A stretch of DNA of 64,000 nt from Streptomyces sp. NRRL WC-3618 (GCF_001280005.1 NZ_LGDW01000040.1:1-64000), one strand, 5' to 3'. Numbered from the stretch's first letter, positions 28,081 through 36,506 are shown. Program-made: numbers and translations. The notes: generated by a model from the sequence alone, not told the origin.

Positions 28081-30033
28081 TTGCACATCGTGTTGGTGGA
28101 CATGCCGTGGTCGTCGCTGGACGCGCCGTCCCTCGCACTCGGCATTCTCAAACGCCGGATCCTCGACGTCTTTCCCGACGGAGCCGCGGACGTCGAGGTG
28201 GTGCACGCCAACCTCGACTTCGCCGACTGGGTGGCCGCTCGTACGGAGTACGGCTTTGAGGAGTACGACTTCTGCGCCAACTCGTACTTCTCCGGACAGA
28301 GCGAGTGGATCTTCTCGGCCGCGCTCAACGACCGACCCCGGTGGCGGGTGGCGGAGTTCACCGAACACTTCGGCGGGAAGATGCCGGAGCGCATGCTCGC
28401 CAAGGCGCGGGAACTGCACGAACTCGCGCCGCTGTTCGTCCGGGAGACAGCTGCCAAGATCGCCGCCACGGCACCGGACGTGGTCGGCTTCACCACCACG
28501 TTCGCGCAGAACGCGGCTACCCTCGCCGCGGCCCGCGTGGTCAAGGAACTGGCACCCGGCACCACCACCGTCTTCGGCGGCGCGAACTGCGACGGCCCGC
28601 AGGGCGCCGCGCTGCACCGCAACTTCCCCCAGGTCGACTTCGTGGTGCGCGGCGAGGGCGAGATCGCGTTCCCGCGGCTGCTCGCCGCGCTCCGCGACGG
28701 TGACGCCGACGACCTGGCAGCCATCCCCGGCCTGTGCCGCCGCGATCCGCACGGCCGGTCCGTGGCACACCCCATGGACGCCGCCCCGCTGCCCCCGGGA
28801 GCACTGGTCACCCCGGACTACGGCGACTACTTCGAGCGGCACGCGCGGTCCACCGCGGGCGGCTGGGTGGAGCCGCGGCTGGTGGTGGAGGGCTCGCGCG
28901 GCTGCTGGTGGGGCGAGAAGCACCACTGCACCTTCTGCGGCCTCAACGGCTCGTTCATGGAGTTCCGCAGCAAGGACCCCCGGCGGTTCGTCGACGAGAT
29001 CCTCGGCCTGGTCGAGCGTCACCGCGTACTGGACGTGTGGGTCACCGACAACATCCTCGACATGGCCTACCTCAACTCGATGGCCCCGCTTCTCCAGGAG
29101 TCCGGGTACGACCTGCGGTTGTGCTACGAGATCAAGTCGAACCTGCGGCGCGAGCAGCTGGCGACGCTGTACGCGGCCGGAGTCAGCTACGTGCAGCCCG
29201 GCGTGGAAAGCCTCAGCAGCCGGGTACTGAAGCTGATGGACAAGGGTGTGACCGGCTGCCAGAACGTACGGCTGCTGCGGGACGCGGAGACCACCGGCGT
29301 CAACCTCAGCTGGAACTACCTCTACGGCTTCCCCGGCGAGACCGAACAGGACTACGAGGAGATCATCGACCAGCTGCCCGCGCTGCACCATCTCGGACCG
29401 CCGGCCAACTCCACCCGCCTGAAGGTCGAGCGGTTCAGCCCTTATTTCGACCGGCCGGAACTGGGCTTCGGCGACCTGCGCCCCGCCTCGCACTACCACC
29501 ACATCTACGACCTGCCGCCGGACGAACTCGCCGACCTGGTGTACATCTTCGACTCACCGCACCAGGGCATCGCCGACGACTGTCGGAACCGGCTGCGCAC
29601 GGCCGTCGCCGACTGGACGGCGGCCTACCCGCGCAGCCGGCTGACCCACTGCGACCTCGGCGGGCACATCGTCCTGGTCGACACCCGGCCGGGCTTCTCC
29701 TGGCGGCTCCTCGACCTCACCGACCCGCTCGAAGTGACGGTGTTCCGGCTGCTCGACACACCGCACAGCCCGGCGGCGCTGCTGCGCAAAGCCGCTGCCC
29801 GGTGCGCGGACGCGGGGGAGCCTGCCGGAGAGGTGACAGAAGAGCGCGTGACCGGGTTGCTGGCGCGCTGGCGCACCCTCGGCCTGGTCTTCGCCGAGGG
29901 CGGCCAGTACGTCCAGGTCGCGCCCGCCGTGGCCAACCAGGACCTGCTGCGGCTCGACGGCGACGGACTGCACGGGGACGCCACGTCGCTCGTCCCCGCC
30001 CTGGCGGCCCCGGCAGGGGGAGACACCCGATGA
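28081..30033 (+). CDS. RiPP maturation radical SAM protein 1-type enzyme (B12-binding)
   Basis: A 650-residue enzyme, second B12-radical SAM of the cluster. The N-terminus LHIVLVDMPWSSLDAPSLAL and ATAPDVVGFTTTFAQNAATL form the B12-binding fold. The radical SAM motif has unusual spacing, C275-x7-C283-x2-C286 (GCWWGEKHHCTFCGLNG), as in the RiPP maturation radical SAM protein 1 family. Further: DNILDMAYLNSMAPLLQESG, YVQPGVESLSSRVLKLMDKG, LYGFPGETEQDYEEIIDQLP. The C-terminal ~100 residues resemble a PqqD-like domain. TTG 28081 is chosen because GGGGAGAGG lies 8 nt upstream; GTG 28057 is possible. Confidence 0.85.
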   Translation: MHIVLVDMPWSSLDAPSLALGILKRRILDVFPDGAADVEVVHANLDFADWVAARTEYGFEEYDFCANSYFSGQSEWIFSAALNDRPRWRVAEFTEHFGGKMPERMLAKARELHELAPLFVRETAAKIAATAPDVVGFTTTFAQNAATLAAARVVKELAPGTTTVFGGANCDGPQGAALHRNFPQVDFVVRGEGEIAFPRLLAALRDGDADDLAAIPGLCRRDPHGRSVAHPMDAAPLPPGALVTPDYGDYFERHARSTAGGWVEPRLVVEGSRGCWWGEKHHCTFCGLNGSFMEFRSKDPRRFVDEILGLVERHRVLDVWVTDNILDMAYLNSMAPLLQESGYDLRLCYEIKSNLRREQLATLYAAGVSYVQPGVESLSSRVLKLMDKGVTGCQNVRLLRDAETTGVNLSWNYLYGFPGETEQDYEEIIDQLPALHHLGPPANSTRLKVERFSPYFDRPELGFGDLRPASHYHHIYDLPPDELADLVYIFDSPHQGIADDCRNRLRTAVADWTAAYPRSRLTHCDLGGHIVLVDTRPGFSWRLLDLTDPLEVTVFRLLDTPHSPAALLRKAAARCADAGEPAGEVTEERVTGLLARWRTLGLVFAEGGQYVQVAPAVANQDLLRLDGDGLHGDATSLVPALAAPAGGDTR

Positions 30034-30677
30034 GACCGGCGCTGACTCTGTGGAAGGACCGCGATCCGGCGGCCATGCTCCTGCCGGGCATCCGCTGCGG
30101 CACCCTCGACGGGCTGCCGGACGACCCGGTGGACACCGTCGGACGACTCGCCGCCGACGGCGTCCAGTTCGTCCAGGTGCACGAGCCCGTGGACCTCACC
30201 GATCCGGACGGTGCGTCCGCGGTCGCCGTCCTCCTCGTCGTCCGGGAACTCACCAGCCACGGCATCGCGGTGGACTGGACACTGCGCATGGCCGACCCGG
30301 CCCAGTGGCGTGCGCTGAGCCATCTGCATCCCCCGGCAGGCGTCTTCCGCGGCTCCACGGGAGAGGAGAACGACGAACGCGTGGTCACCGCATGGCGCGG
30401 CTCGTTCCATATCGCGAAGTGCGGCTACCGCCGCGGCCCCGGTTTCCTGGAGATCCGCGACCACCGTGGGAGCTCGTTCCGACGCCTGGTCGTCCAGGCC
30501 CCACGGAGCACGGCGTTCCAGGGGCTGCTGGACGGCGTCCCTGTGATCGCGTCGGCGTCGACGGAGCGGGCCCTGGAGCGTTACCTGCGCGAAAACCTGC
30601 TCCATCGCGCCGGGCGCTACTTGTGGTGGACGCCGTACCGCCTACGACGCTGGCCGCTCAGCACGACGATCCCGTAG
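30030..30677 (+). CDS. DUF5825 family protein
   Basis: A 215-residue soluble protein of the DUF5825 family, found with RiPP maturation radical SAM proteins. Features: TLWKDRDPAAMLLPGIRCGT, FVQVHEPVDLTDPDGASAVA, SHGIAVDWTLRMADPAQW and a basic C-terminus rich in Arg and Trp (RYLWWTPYRLRRWPLSTTIP). No catalytic motif is recognised, so it is probably an accessory or peptide-binding factor. Start overlaps the radical SAM stop (ATGA). The last 36 nt overlap the end of the oppositely directed sulfotransferase gene. Confidence 0.75.
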   Translation: MRPALTLWKDRDPAAMLLPGIRCGTLDGLPDDPVDTVGRLAADGVQFVQVHEPVDLTDPDGASAVAVLLVVRELTSHGIAVDWTLRMADPAQWRALSHLHPPAGVFRGSTGEENDERVVTAWRGSFHIAKCGYRRGPGFLEIRDHRGSSFRRLVVQAPRSTAFQGLLDGVPVIASASTERALERYLRENLLHRAGRYLWWTPYRLRRWPLSTTIP

Positions 30678-31409
30678 GAACCTCTCGACCCACCGTTCCG
30701 TCAACTCGTCGGCCTGACGCCTGATCCCCGGAGCCGGCACCGACTCGGGGGCGCCGAGACCGAGGAAGTCGAGGCAGCCCAGCAGGCCTGCCTCGTAGTC
30801 CGCGACCATGTCCTCGTAGACGACGACATGCGGGACGACAGCGTGCCTGCCGAAGTAGTCCTCCCAGACCGACGCGTCGCGGTCGAGCAGCCGCAGATGA
30901 CGGCGGATCTCCGCATAGCTGTACCGGCGAACGGCGCGCGCACTCGCCTCCGGCAGAAGGGTCCCGTCCAGGATCCAGACACCGGTCTGCTCAGCCATGG
31001 TGTACGACACGGCCTGCCGCAACCGGTCCCTGCGTTGGATCCAGATGTACCGGGGTGCCTGGAGGATGTCGTACGGGTCGACCTCCAGGCTCCCGAGGTG
31101 CCCCGCGTGGATCCGCAGCCCGAACACGCCGTTGGGGCTGGTCCGGCACGTCATCAGCTGCCGCACATAGGTCGCCGCCAACTCCTGCGGATCGCTGGAG
31201 CCGAATCCCCACCGCTCGAAGTAGTCCAGCACGAAGGCGTCGGCGAAGTAGTCCTCGGCGAAACCGGCCAGCCCGGTGTGCCACAGGGCGCGGGCAAGCA
31301 TGTTGCTGCCGCACCGGGGGGTCGACGCGAGCACGTAACGGACCGGCGGCAGACCGGCGAAGGGCGGGAAGTCGAACTCCGGACCGTTGGTCCGATAGCG
31401 CAGCACCAT
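30642..31409 (-). CDS. Stf0-type sulfotransferase
   Basis: A 255-residue sulfotransferase. The PAPS 5'-phosphosulfate loop is LASTPRCGSNMLARALWHTG (about residues 21-40), and YIWIQRRDRLRQAVSYTMAE matches the 3'-phosphate-binding region. Stf0 of mycobacteria sulfates trehalose; here the nearby RiPP genes suggest a peptide (for example tyrosine) or another substrate, but that is inference. ATG 31409 follows GAAGGTG. It runs against the RiPP operon and overlaps its last gene by 36 nt, which may be an accident of cluster assembly. Confidence 0.82.
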   Translation of the reverse strand: MVLRYRTNGPEFDFPPFAGLPPVRYVLASTPRCGSNMLARALWHTGLAGFAEDYFADAFVLDYFERWGFGSSDPQELAATYVRQLMTCRTSPNGVFGLRIHAGHLGSLEVDPYDILQAPRYIWIQRRDRLRQAVSYTMAEQTGVWILDGTLLPEASARAVRRYSYAEIRRHLRLLDRDASVWEDYFGRHAVVPHVVVYEDMVADYEAGLLGCLDFLGLGAPESVPAPGIRRQADELTERWVERFLRDRRAERPAS

Positions 31410-31559
31410 GAGAACACCTTCGTGCCCGGCACCGGTGGTTGTCACCGCTCCGTCGCGTTCCGTGCACGGTGCACGACAGCGACCTGCATCGCACCGGCAT
31501 TCGCGGGTGTGCGGGTGTTCACCGTCTCGTACCAGCACGCGGCCGGGGCCCTGAAAGGG

Positions 31560-31717
31560 GGCTCTGGCCGGGCGAGGCGAGACGATGGGCGTGGTCGTCG
31601 CGGCGGCGTTCGCGGCGCCGCCTGATCCGGTGGACAGGGCTACGGCGGACATCGCGGTGGCGAGGACGACGCCGGCGTTCTGGACCGGCGTCGGGTCAGG
31701 GGTGCGGTGATGCGCAT
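31560..31717 (-). other. Possible remnant of a signal peptide
   Basis: In 31410-31789 no intact gene is seen. From ATG 31717 the minus strand reads MRITAPLTRRRS, and one frame change later VVLATAMSAVALSTGSGGAA, like the signal peptide of a secreted Streptomyces protein without a mature part. It is probably a decayed gene start. Confidence 0.25.
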
Positions 31718-31789
31718 GGCGTTCCCTTGCGGTCGGTGGGTGGGGCTGCGGGGCTCGGTGGCTGGGGTGGCCGTGGAACTACCCGTGGA

Positions 31790-32458
31790 CTACGGGGTGA
31801 ATTCCTGCTCGAGCTTGTCGACCGCTCCGTCCGCGCCGGCGTGGTACTTGAAGACGAGGCCGGAGTTGGGGTGGGCCTCCAGCCAGTCGAGAAGTTCCTG
31901 CACGCCGATCTGCTGGTTCTGGCTGCTTTCGGTGATCGGGTTGGTGGCGGTGATGTAGGCGGCTTGGTCGAGCGGCAGGTCGTACTCCTTGCCGGTCGTC
32001 TCGAACGCCGGGCCGTCGGAGTCGGGGTCGGGGCAGCCCCAGGCGCCGGCCTTCACGATCAGGTTGAGGCTGCCGCCTTCGGGGGTGTAGCGGTAGACCG
32101 CGACCTCGTCCGGTGAGATCGGCATCTTGTGGTCGCAGCCCGGTGTCGCGCCGGAGTCCGCGTCGGGCGACGACGCAGCCGATGTCTCGGCGGCCGCCTG
32201 GGCCGTGGGGGCTGCGAGGGGTGCCGCGGGGGTTGTCGGGGCGGACACCGTCGGCGGGGCGGTTGTCGCCGTGCTGGGGCCGGAAGCGGAGGGCGCGGCG
32301 ATACCGGTTGCCTTGTCCTGTGTCTCCTGCGTCGCGGTGGTCTTCCCGGAGCCGCCGCAGCCGGTCAGCGCGGCCGTGCCGAGCGTGGTGAGCAGCACCG
32401 CCGCGACCATCGCGCGATGTCCGGGTCTGGTACGGCTCGTTGAGTGTTCGTCGGCCAT
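31790..32458 (-). CDS. Secreted lipoprotein, function unknown
   Basis: A 222-residue exported lipoprotein. N-terminal basic residues, a hydrophobic helix and lipobox LTGCGGS (about residues 31-37) indicate lipidation. Residues ~40-105 are a disordered Ala/Pro/Thr/Ser-rich linker. The folded C-terminal domain (from PGCDHKMPISPDEVAVYRYT) has the pattern GGSLNLIVKAGAWGCPDPDS and ends LVFKYHAGADGAVDKLEQEF. No family is recognised. ATG 32458 has GGGGAGGAC upstream. The linker may span the cell wall. Confidence 0.8.
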   Translation of the reverse strand: MADEHSTSRTRPGHRAMVAAVLLTTLGTAALTGCGGSGKTTATQETQDKATGIAAPSASGPSTATTAPPTVSAPTTPAAPLAAPTAQAAAETSAASSPDADSGATPGCDHKMPISPDEVAVYRYTPEGGSLNLIVKAGAWGCPDPDSDGPAFETTGKEYDLPLDQAAYITATNPITESSQNQQIGVQELLDWLEAHPNSGLVFKYHAGADGAVDKLEQEFTP

Positions 32459-32833
32459 GGGTCCTCCCCTGCCAGGGACGGCCTCGGTGGCCGGTCCTCT
32501 CGGTGATCCGTTGGCGAAGGTAGCAGCGGAAGTCGCTGTGCCAGGGTTTGCGGTCGTTCCGCCATATTCCCGGGACACAGCTGTTGCACAGGGGCGGCGG
32601 AGGTCCCCGTCGTGGGTCCTCACCACGTTCGACCGCGCCGAGTACGCCTACGCCGGTTTTGAAAGCGAGAGCGGGCAACGTTCAGCGACGATTTCGGGCA
32701 GCACTTAGTGATCACGCGGCTCGGAAATGTCGATGAGAGCTGACAACGCTGAGAGCCTGGCCGTTCTTCATCGCTGTGGGCGTCCTGAGGCGACCTTGGG
32801 GGCGGTGAGGTGCCGGTGGGCGCTGGGTTCTGT
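32459..32833. other. Intergenic region without visible gene
   Basis: 375 nt between the lipoprotein start and the methyltransferase end. No convincing reading frame, RNA or hairpin is seen. GC is a little lower near 32700-32760, which could mark old mobile DNA, but no known insertion sequence end is recognised. Confidence 0.4.
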
Positions 32834-33592
32834 TCAGGTGTGAGTGGTAGCTGACCGCACGACGGTCAGGCCGCACCGGTATGGCTCGTCGAGCTCGCCG
32901 CCGGGGAAGATCCGGGCCAGGGCGGTGCGGTTCATGTCGAGGAGTTCGGCCCGCTCGATGGGGTCCATGACCGCGAAGTGCGAGTGGGTGCCGAGGTTGT
33001 GGATGTGCTCCTCGACGGTGATTCGGCGCGACCACAAGATCTCGCGGGTAGCCACGTGGACCGGGAACGGGGCGACCAACTCGGCCACGGTTGCCGGGTA
33101 ATTGCGGGTGAAGGGCGCGAGTCGGGCGTCTTCCGCCGCGACCCACGTGACGCGGACGTCGGCCTGGTTCCACCACAGGGCCAGCACGCCGTGCGGGCGT
33201 AACACGCGCAGCGCTTCGGGGACGGAACTGGCCGGGTCGGTCCAGTGCCAGGCTTGGGCGTAGGTGATCACGTCGAAGCTGTGGGCGGCGAAGGGCAGAA
33301 GGTTTCCTTCGCCCCGGACCAGCGGGATCTCCGGCTCGGCAGCGCGCAGCGTGGCGGCCATACCGGCGCCCGGTTCCAGGGCGACGACGTGGGCGCCGCG
33401 TTCGCGCATCAGCCGGGTGGCGATGCCGGTACCGGCTCCGCAGTCCAGCACGTTGGCGCCGGCCAGCGGTCGACCGGCGAGTTCCTCAACGGCGTCGAAG
33501 AGGGCTGGCGGATAGCCCGGGCGGGCGGCAGCGTACTGCGTGGCAACGGTGTCGAAGGACAGGGCGCGGGCTTGGTTCGCGTGAGAGGGCAT
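32834..33592 (-). CDS. Class I SAM-dependent methyltransferase
   Basis: A 252-residue methyltransferase of the UbiE/Methyltransf_11 type. Motif I is VLDCGAGTGIATRLMRERG (about residues 47-65); post-I VVALEPG, motif II FDVITYAQAWHWTDP and motif III RVLRPHGVLALWWNQADV follow. The N-terminal ATQYAAARPGYPPALFDAV is typical of a group of small-molecule methyltransferases in actinobacteria. The substrate is unknown. ATG 33592 is chosen; an in-frame ATG at 33637 lacks a ribosome site. No clear operon partner. Confidence 0.87.
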   Translation of the reverse strand: MPSHANQARALSFDTVATQYAAARPGYPPALFDAVEELAGRPLAGANVLDCGAGTGIATRLMRERGAHVVALEPGAGMAATLRAAEPEIPLVRGEGNLLPFAAHSFDVITYAQAWHWTDPASSVPEALRVLRPHGVLALWWNQADVRVTWVAAEDARLAPFTRNYPATVAELVAPFPVHVATREILWSRRITVEEHIHNLGTHSHFAVMDPIERAELLDMNRTALARIFPGGELDEPYRCGLTVVRSATTHT

Positions 33593-33724
33593 GCCCGCGA
33601 TTTTTCCGGGTGTGGTGAGAAGTGGCCAGCAGCGCACGGCGAGATCCGCGTGCAGCGTAAGAGATCAACCGGGGCCTGACGAGAGGCTGTCGCATCCAGC
33701 TCGGGCCCACGATGAGCGTGATGC

Positions 33725-33905
33725 GGCACTGTCACGTTGGCCGGCCGGTGGGATGATCTTCTGGTTGATCGTGCTGGAGGGGCCTGGGAGCAGACCACCG
33801 GAGTCGCCGGCCTCGCCGCCACGGCGTGAACACAGCCCGAAACCGGACTTCACCACGCCGCGACGCACCACCAGACACCTACCCACCCAACAACGTGACA
33901 GCGCC
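33725..33905. mobile_element. Small inverted-repeat element (MITE-like IS remnant)
   Basis: Bounded by GGCACTGTCACGTTG (33725-33739) and its inverse CAACGTGACAGCGCC (33891-33905), 14 of 15 positions matching. The 181-nt interior carries no gene. A near copy of the left end, including the following GGGATGATCTT stretch, occurs again at 34844-34905, so both derive from the same IS family. I cannot name the family. Confidence 0.6.
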
Positions 33906-33995
33906 CACGCCGGGCCGTTCGAGTGGTGAGGCCGGGCCGCCGGTCGTAGCGTCGGAACCGGGACATCCATCGGCCAGCGGCAGCGGGGATCGGCC

Positions 33996-34463
33996 ATGCA
34001 GCTACGCGCACTCACCACGACGGTCGCGCTCTTCGCGGTGGCCACCCTCGCGACCTCCGCGGGCGCACAGCCCGCGGCCCGGCCGGACCCGGCACCCGCC
34101 GCGCAGAGCGTGCAGCAGCGCACCGCTCTTCCGGTCCTCGTCGATTGCCTGTGGCACCCGCAGGTGCGTCCGCACGACTTCATCCTCGCCTGCGGTGACG
34201 GCAACAGCCGTCTGGCCTCGCTGCGCTGGTCCCGGTGGGACGCTGCTACGGCGCGGGCCAAGGGGGTGAACTGGGTCAACGACTGCACGCCGTACTGTGC
34301 GGCAGGACGCTTCCACGCCTACCGGGTGACCGTACGGCTCGACCGTCCGCGGCCCTGGAAGAAGCAGCCTCAGGTGGCGCACTACTCCCGGATCACGCTC
34401 GTGTACCAGGCCGGTCGGCCGGAGCAGGTCGCCCGGACCGTGTCCTACCCGCTCTGGGACTGA
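33996..34463 (+). CDS. Secreted protein, function unknown
   Basis: A 155-residue exported protein. Signal peptide residues 1-27 (MQLRALTTTVALFAVATLAT, cleavage after SAGAQ). The mature domain is rich in Trp, Arg and Tyr and has four cysteines that could form two disulfides (VDCLWHPQVRPHDFILACGD, NWVNDCTPYCAAGRFHAYRV). Homologues are common in Streptomyces as hypothetical secreted proteins. The ribosome site is weak (CGGGGAT). It overlaps the 3' end of an MFS remnant on the other strand by 19 nt. Confidence 0.75.
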   Translation: MQLRALTTTVALFAVATLATSAGAQPAARPDPAPAAQSVQQRTALPVLVDCLWHPQVRPHDFILACGDGNSRLASLRWSRWDAATARAKGVNWVNDCTPYCAAGRFHAYRVTVRLDRPRPWKKQPQVAHYSRITLVYQAGRPEQVARTVSYPLWD

Positions 34464-34800
34464 GCGGCGGCGACCTGCTCGGGCTGGGCTCCCGTGATCA
34501 CCTCGGAGCGGCTGCCGCCCCGGTCCATGAGGCCGCCCAGGAACGCCAGGCCCAGTCCGGCCATGCCCAGCGCCGCGCCGACCAGGGCCGGTGAAGCCCA
34601 GCCCCAGCCCACCGAGATGGCGAAGCCGCCGAGCCAGGCGCCGCCCGCGTTGGCCAGATTGACGGCGGAGTGGTTGGAGGCCGCCGCCATGGTCGGAGTG
34701 TCCTTCGCCTTGGCATCAGCGGCATCTGGACGGGCGTGGTGAGCAGGGCGTCCATCGCGCCGACGAACGTGATCGTCACCAGGGCACGGCACGGTGCTGG
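34445..34800 (-). pseudogene. MFS transporter, 5'-truncated and frameshifted remnant
   Basis: The last ~110 residues of a major facilitator efflux protein of the chloramphenicol-resistance/arabinose-efflux type. Reading starts VTITFVGAMDALLTTPVQMP; after a frame change near 34716 it continues AKAKDTPTMAAASNHSAVNL, NAGGAWLGGFAISVGWGW and ends in a polar tail. Ten or so upstream helices are missing, cut near the IS end at 34844. Confidence 0.75.
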
Positions 34801-34813
34801 GGATCGGCCTTGG

Positions 34814-34838
34814 GGTACAGCGGTACAGCGGTACAGCG
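34814..34838. repeat. Triple tandem GGTACAGC repeat
   Basis: Three consecutive 8-nt units just before the IS end at 34844; possibly a slippage product at an old insertion junction. Confidence 0.5.
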
Positions 34839-34843
34839 TTTAA

Positions 34844-34905
34844 GGCATTGTCACGTTGGTTGGCCGGCGTGGGATGATCTTGTGACTGGCCGTGCTGTGG
34901 CCGTC
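34844..34905 (+). mobile_element. Lone IS end related to 33725
   Basis: GGCATTGTCACGTTGG is followed by a stretch similar to that inside the element at 33725 (both read CGTGGGATGATCTT or GGTGGGATGATCTT). No transposase follows; a short frame to 35034 (residues DPVERRILHAYAHWRLLRRL) may be a transposase scrap. It cuts off the MFS gene. Confidence 0.5.
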
Positions 34906-35054
34906 GACGCGCGCACCGACCCCGTCGAACGCCGGATCCTGCATGCCTATGCGCACTGGCGGCTGCTGCGACGGCTCCGCCACCGCAAGTGCGTCAGGCG
35001 TCATGCCGACAAACCATGCGGCGGGGAACCGTGAGGCGTCGGGATACTGGGCCG

Positions 35055-35717
35055 GTGAGCAACGTCATGGCTGAGTGCGAAGCGGTTACTGAGCAGTTGA
35101 TGCGAAGGGTCTACCTCGGCCTGCGTGAGGACAATCTCGACCCACAGCAAGTCGTCGCCCTCGCCTGCGAACTGCTCGACTGGTTCCACTGCACCGGCGC
35201 CATCCTGGAGGTCGTCGAGCGGAACCCGGCTGAGGTGTCGCCGGCGGAGATGACCGCCCTGGCCCGGCGCGTCCTGGACGACGTGGGCTTCGATCCCGGC
35301 TTCGACCTCGCCCCCGAGCGTTTGGCGACGTTGCGCGCCGCGCTGCGGATCGTGGCCCGCGATCTGCCCACGCGTGGGATCGAGGGCGAACCGGAGATCG
35401 ACATCCTGGAGGACTGGTTCCCGGTGGGAGCCGGTGTCCGCCTGGCCGACGGCGAACGGCTCAACTGGGGCGGCCCCATCCTGCCGAACATGTGCGACGA
35501 CCCGACCATGGCACTGACCAGCCTGGCGATCCTGATCCAGGAGAGCCTGCTCGAATGGACCTGGCAGGTCTGGCCGGTGTGCCCCCAGCATGACCTCGGC
35601 GTCCACGGCTCGGAGCGGGACGGTGCGGCCGTGTGGTGGTGCGCGGGCGATGACGGACACACACTGGCGCCGGTCGGCGAACTCGCGCGCTCTCTCGGTC
35701 GCCGTCGCCCCAAGTAG
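35055..35717 (+). CDS. Hypothetical soluble protein
   Basis: A ~220-residue protein without a recognised domain. The N-terminal half is helical (ECEAVTEQLMRRVYLGLRED, DPQQVVALACELLDWFHCTG); the C-terminal half contains a Cys/Trp/His-rich patch, WQVWPVCPQHDLGVHGSERD then AVWWCAGDDGHTLAPVGELA, that could be a small metal-binding knuckle (CPxH...C...H). GTG 35055 or ATG 35067 could be the start; neither has a strong ribosome site. It lies inside the IS-rich segment and may be part of mobile cargo. Confidence 0.65.
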   Translation: MSNVMAECEAVTEQLMRRVYLGLREDNLDPQQVVALACELLDWFHCTGAILEVVERNPAEVSPAEMTALARRVLDDVGFDPGFDLAPERLATLRAALRIVARDLPTRGIEGEPEIDILEDWFPVGAGVRLADGERLNWGGPILPNMCDDPTMALTSLAILIQESLLEWTWQVWPVCPQHDLGVHGSERDGAAVWWCAGDDGHTLAPVGELARSLGRRRPK

Positions 35718-35758
35718 GTCTGGCGGCGAAGGCAGTTCGGTTTGAACGACTGCCGGGA

Positions 35759-35990
35759 TCAGGCGGTGGGCGCGTAGTTCCGGTGGTCGGGTGCGGGGTA
35801 GAGACGTTCGTGTTCGCGGGCGACGTGGTAGCGCCAGTAGGGGTTGAAGTCTCCGTTGGCGAGGACGGCACGCAGTCGCAGTACGGCTTCCCCTCCGTGA
35901 AGGCGCCAGCGGGCGCCGGTGATGTCGAGGCGGTCGGCGATCAGGGGGCGGCAGGGGCCCTCAACCGTGCCGATGGCGATCGGCCGGCCG
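35759..35990 (-). mobile_element. ISKra4-family transposase, C-terminal fragment
   Basis: Minus strand reads GRPIAIGTVEGPCRPLIADR, LDITGARWRLHGGEAVLRLR, AVLANGDFNPYWRYHVAREH and stops at 35759. This matches the conserved C-terminus of ISKra4 transposases (GVIEG, DITGARW, NGDF-x-YW). The catalytic N-terminal part is lost; the fragment abuts an IS110 fragment near 35991. Confidence 0.75.
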
Positions 35991-35991
35991 T

Positions 35992-36255
35992 TGTCCAGCG
36001 CCGTGCGGCGTCCGCGATGATGAACGCGTCACGGGCGTCGGTTTTGGTCTCGCCTGGGTAGAGGCCGGCGTTCCGCCGCATCGTTAATCCCGGCAGGTAG
36101 GCGACGTGGCAGCCCCCGTCGCGGGCGACGGCCAGTGGCAGGGCGCCAATGGATGCGGGCTGGTCGACGACCACCAGCACGGCGCCGTGCTTGGCCTTCA
36201 ACTTACCGAAGAGCTCGCGGAGTTCGGGTTCGGTGTTGGGCAGCCGGGGGAAGGG
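35992..36255 (-). mobile_element. IS110-family transposase, N-terminal fragment
   Basis: Minus strand reads TEPELRELFGKLKAKHGAVL, VVVDQPASIGALPLAVARDG and LPGLTMRRNAGLYPGETKTD then ARDAFIIADAARR, the DEDD (RuvC-like) domain of IS110 transposases with the DQP and KTDARDA motifs. The rest of the protein is missing and replaced by ISKra4 sequence. Confidence 0.8.
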
Positions 36256-36395
36256 TGGCCCAGGTCATCATGCGGTGGGTCGCGCAACCTTCAAGGCATC
36301 GTCAGGCATGAACAGTTCACGTAGGCGCTCAGGTCGCCGGCCGCGACGACGAACTCTGCTCGATCTCCGCTTCTCCAGCACGGATCTCAATATTC

Positions 36396-36418
36396 GATAT
36401 ACTCCCCAGGGGTATATC
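36396..36418 (+). promoter_or_regulatory. CsoR-like operator 1
   Basis: Nearly palindromic GATATACTCCCCAGGGGTATATC-type site (23 nt, arms GATATAC and GTATATC around C4/G4 runs), typical of copper-responsive CsoR sites. It lies 89 nt before the DUF6153 start. Confidence 0.6.
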
Positions 36419-36447
36419 GGGGAGCGCGGAGGTGGGGGAGGTATCGG

Positions 36448-36462
36448 TACCCCTAGGGGGTA
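36448..36462 (+). promoter_or_regulatory. CsoR-like operator 2
   Basis: TACCCCTAGGGGGTA, close to the actinobacterial CsoR box. TAAGAT directly after it (36461-36466) may be the -10 box, so a bound CsoR would block transcription of the copper genes. Confidence 0.65.
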
Positions 36463-36506
36463 AGATGCGTCCTCAGTGATCGGCGGACACGGCACAGGTG
36501 ATGGCG

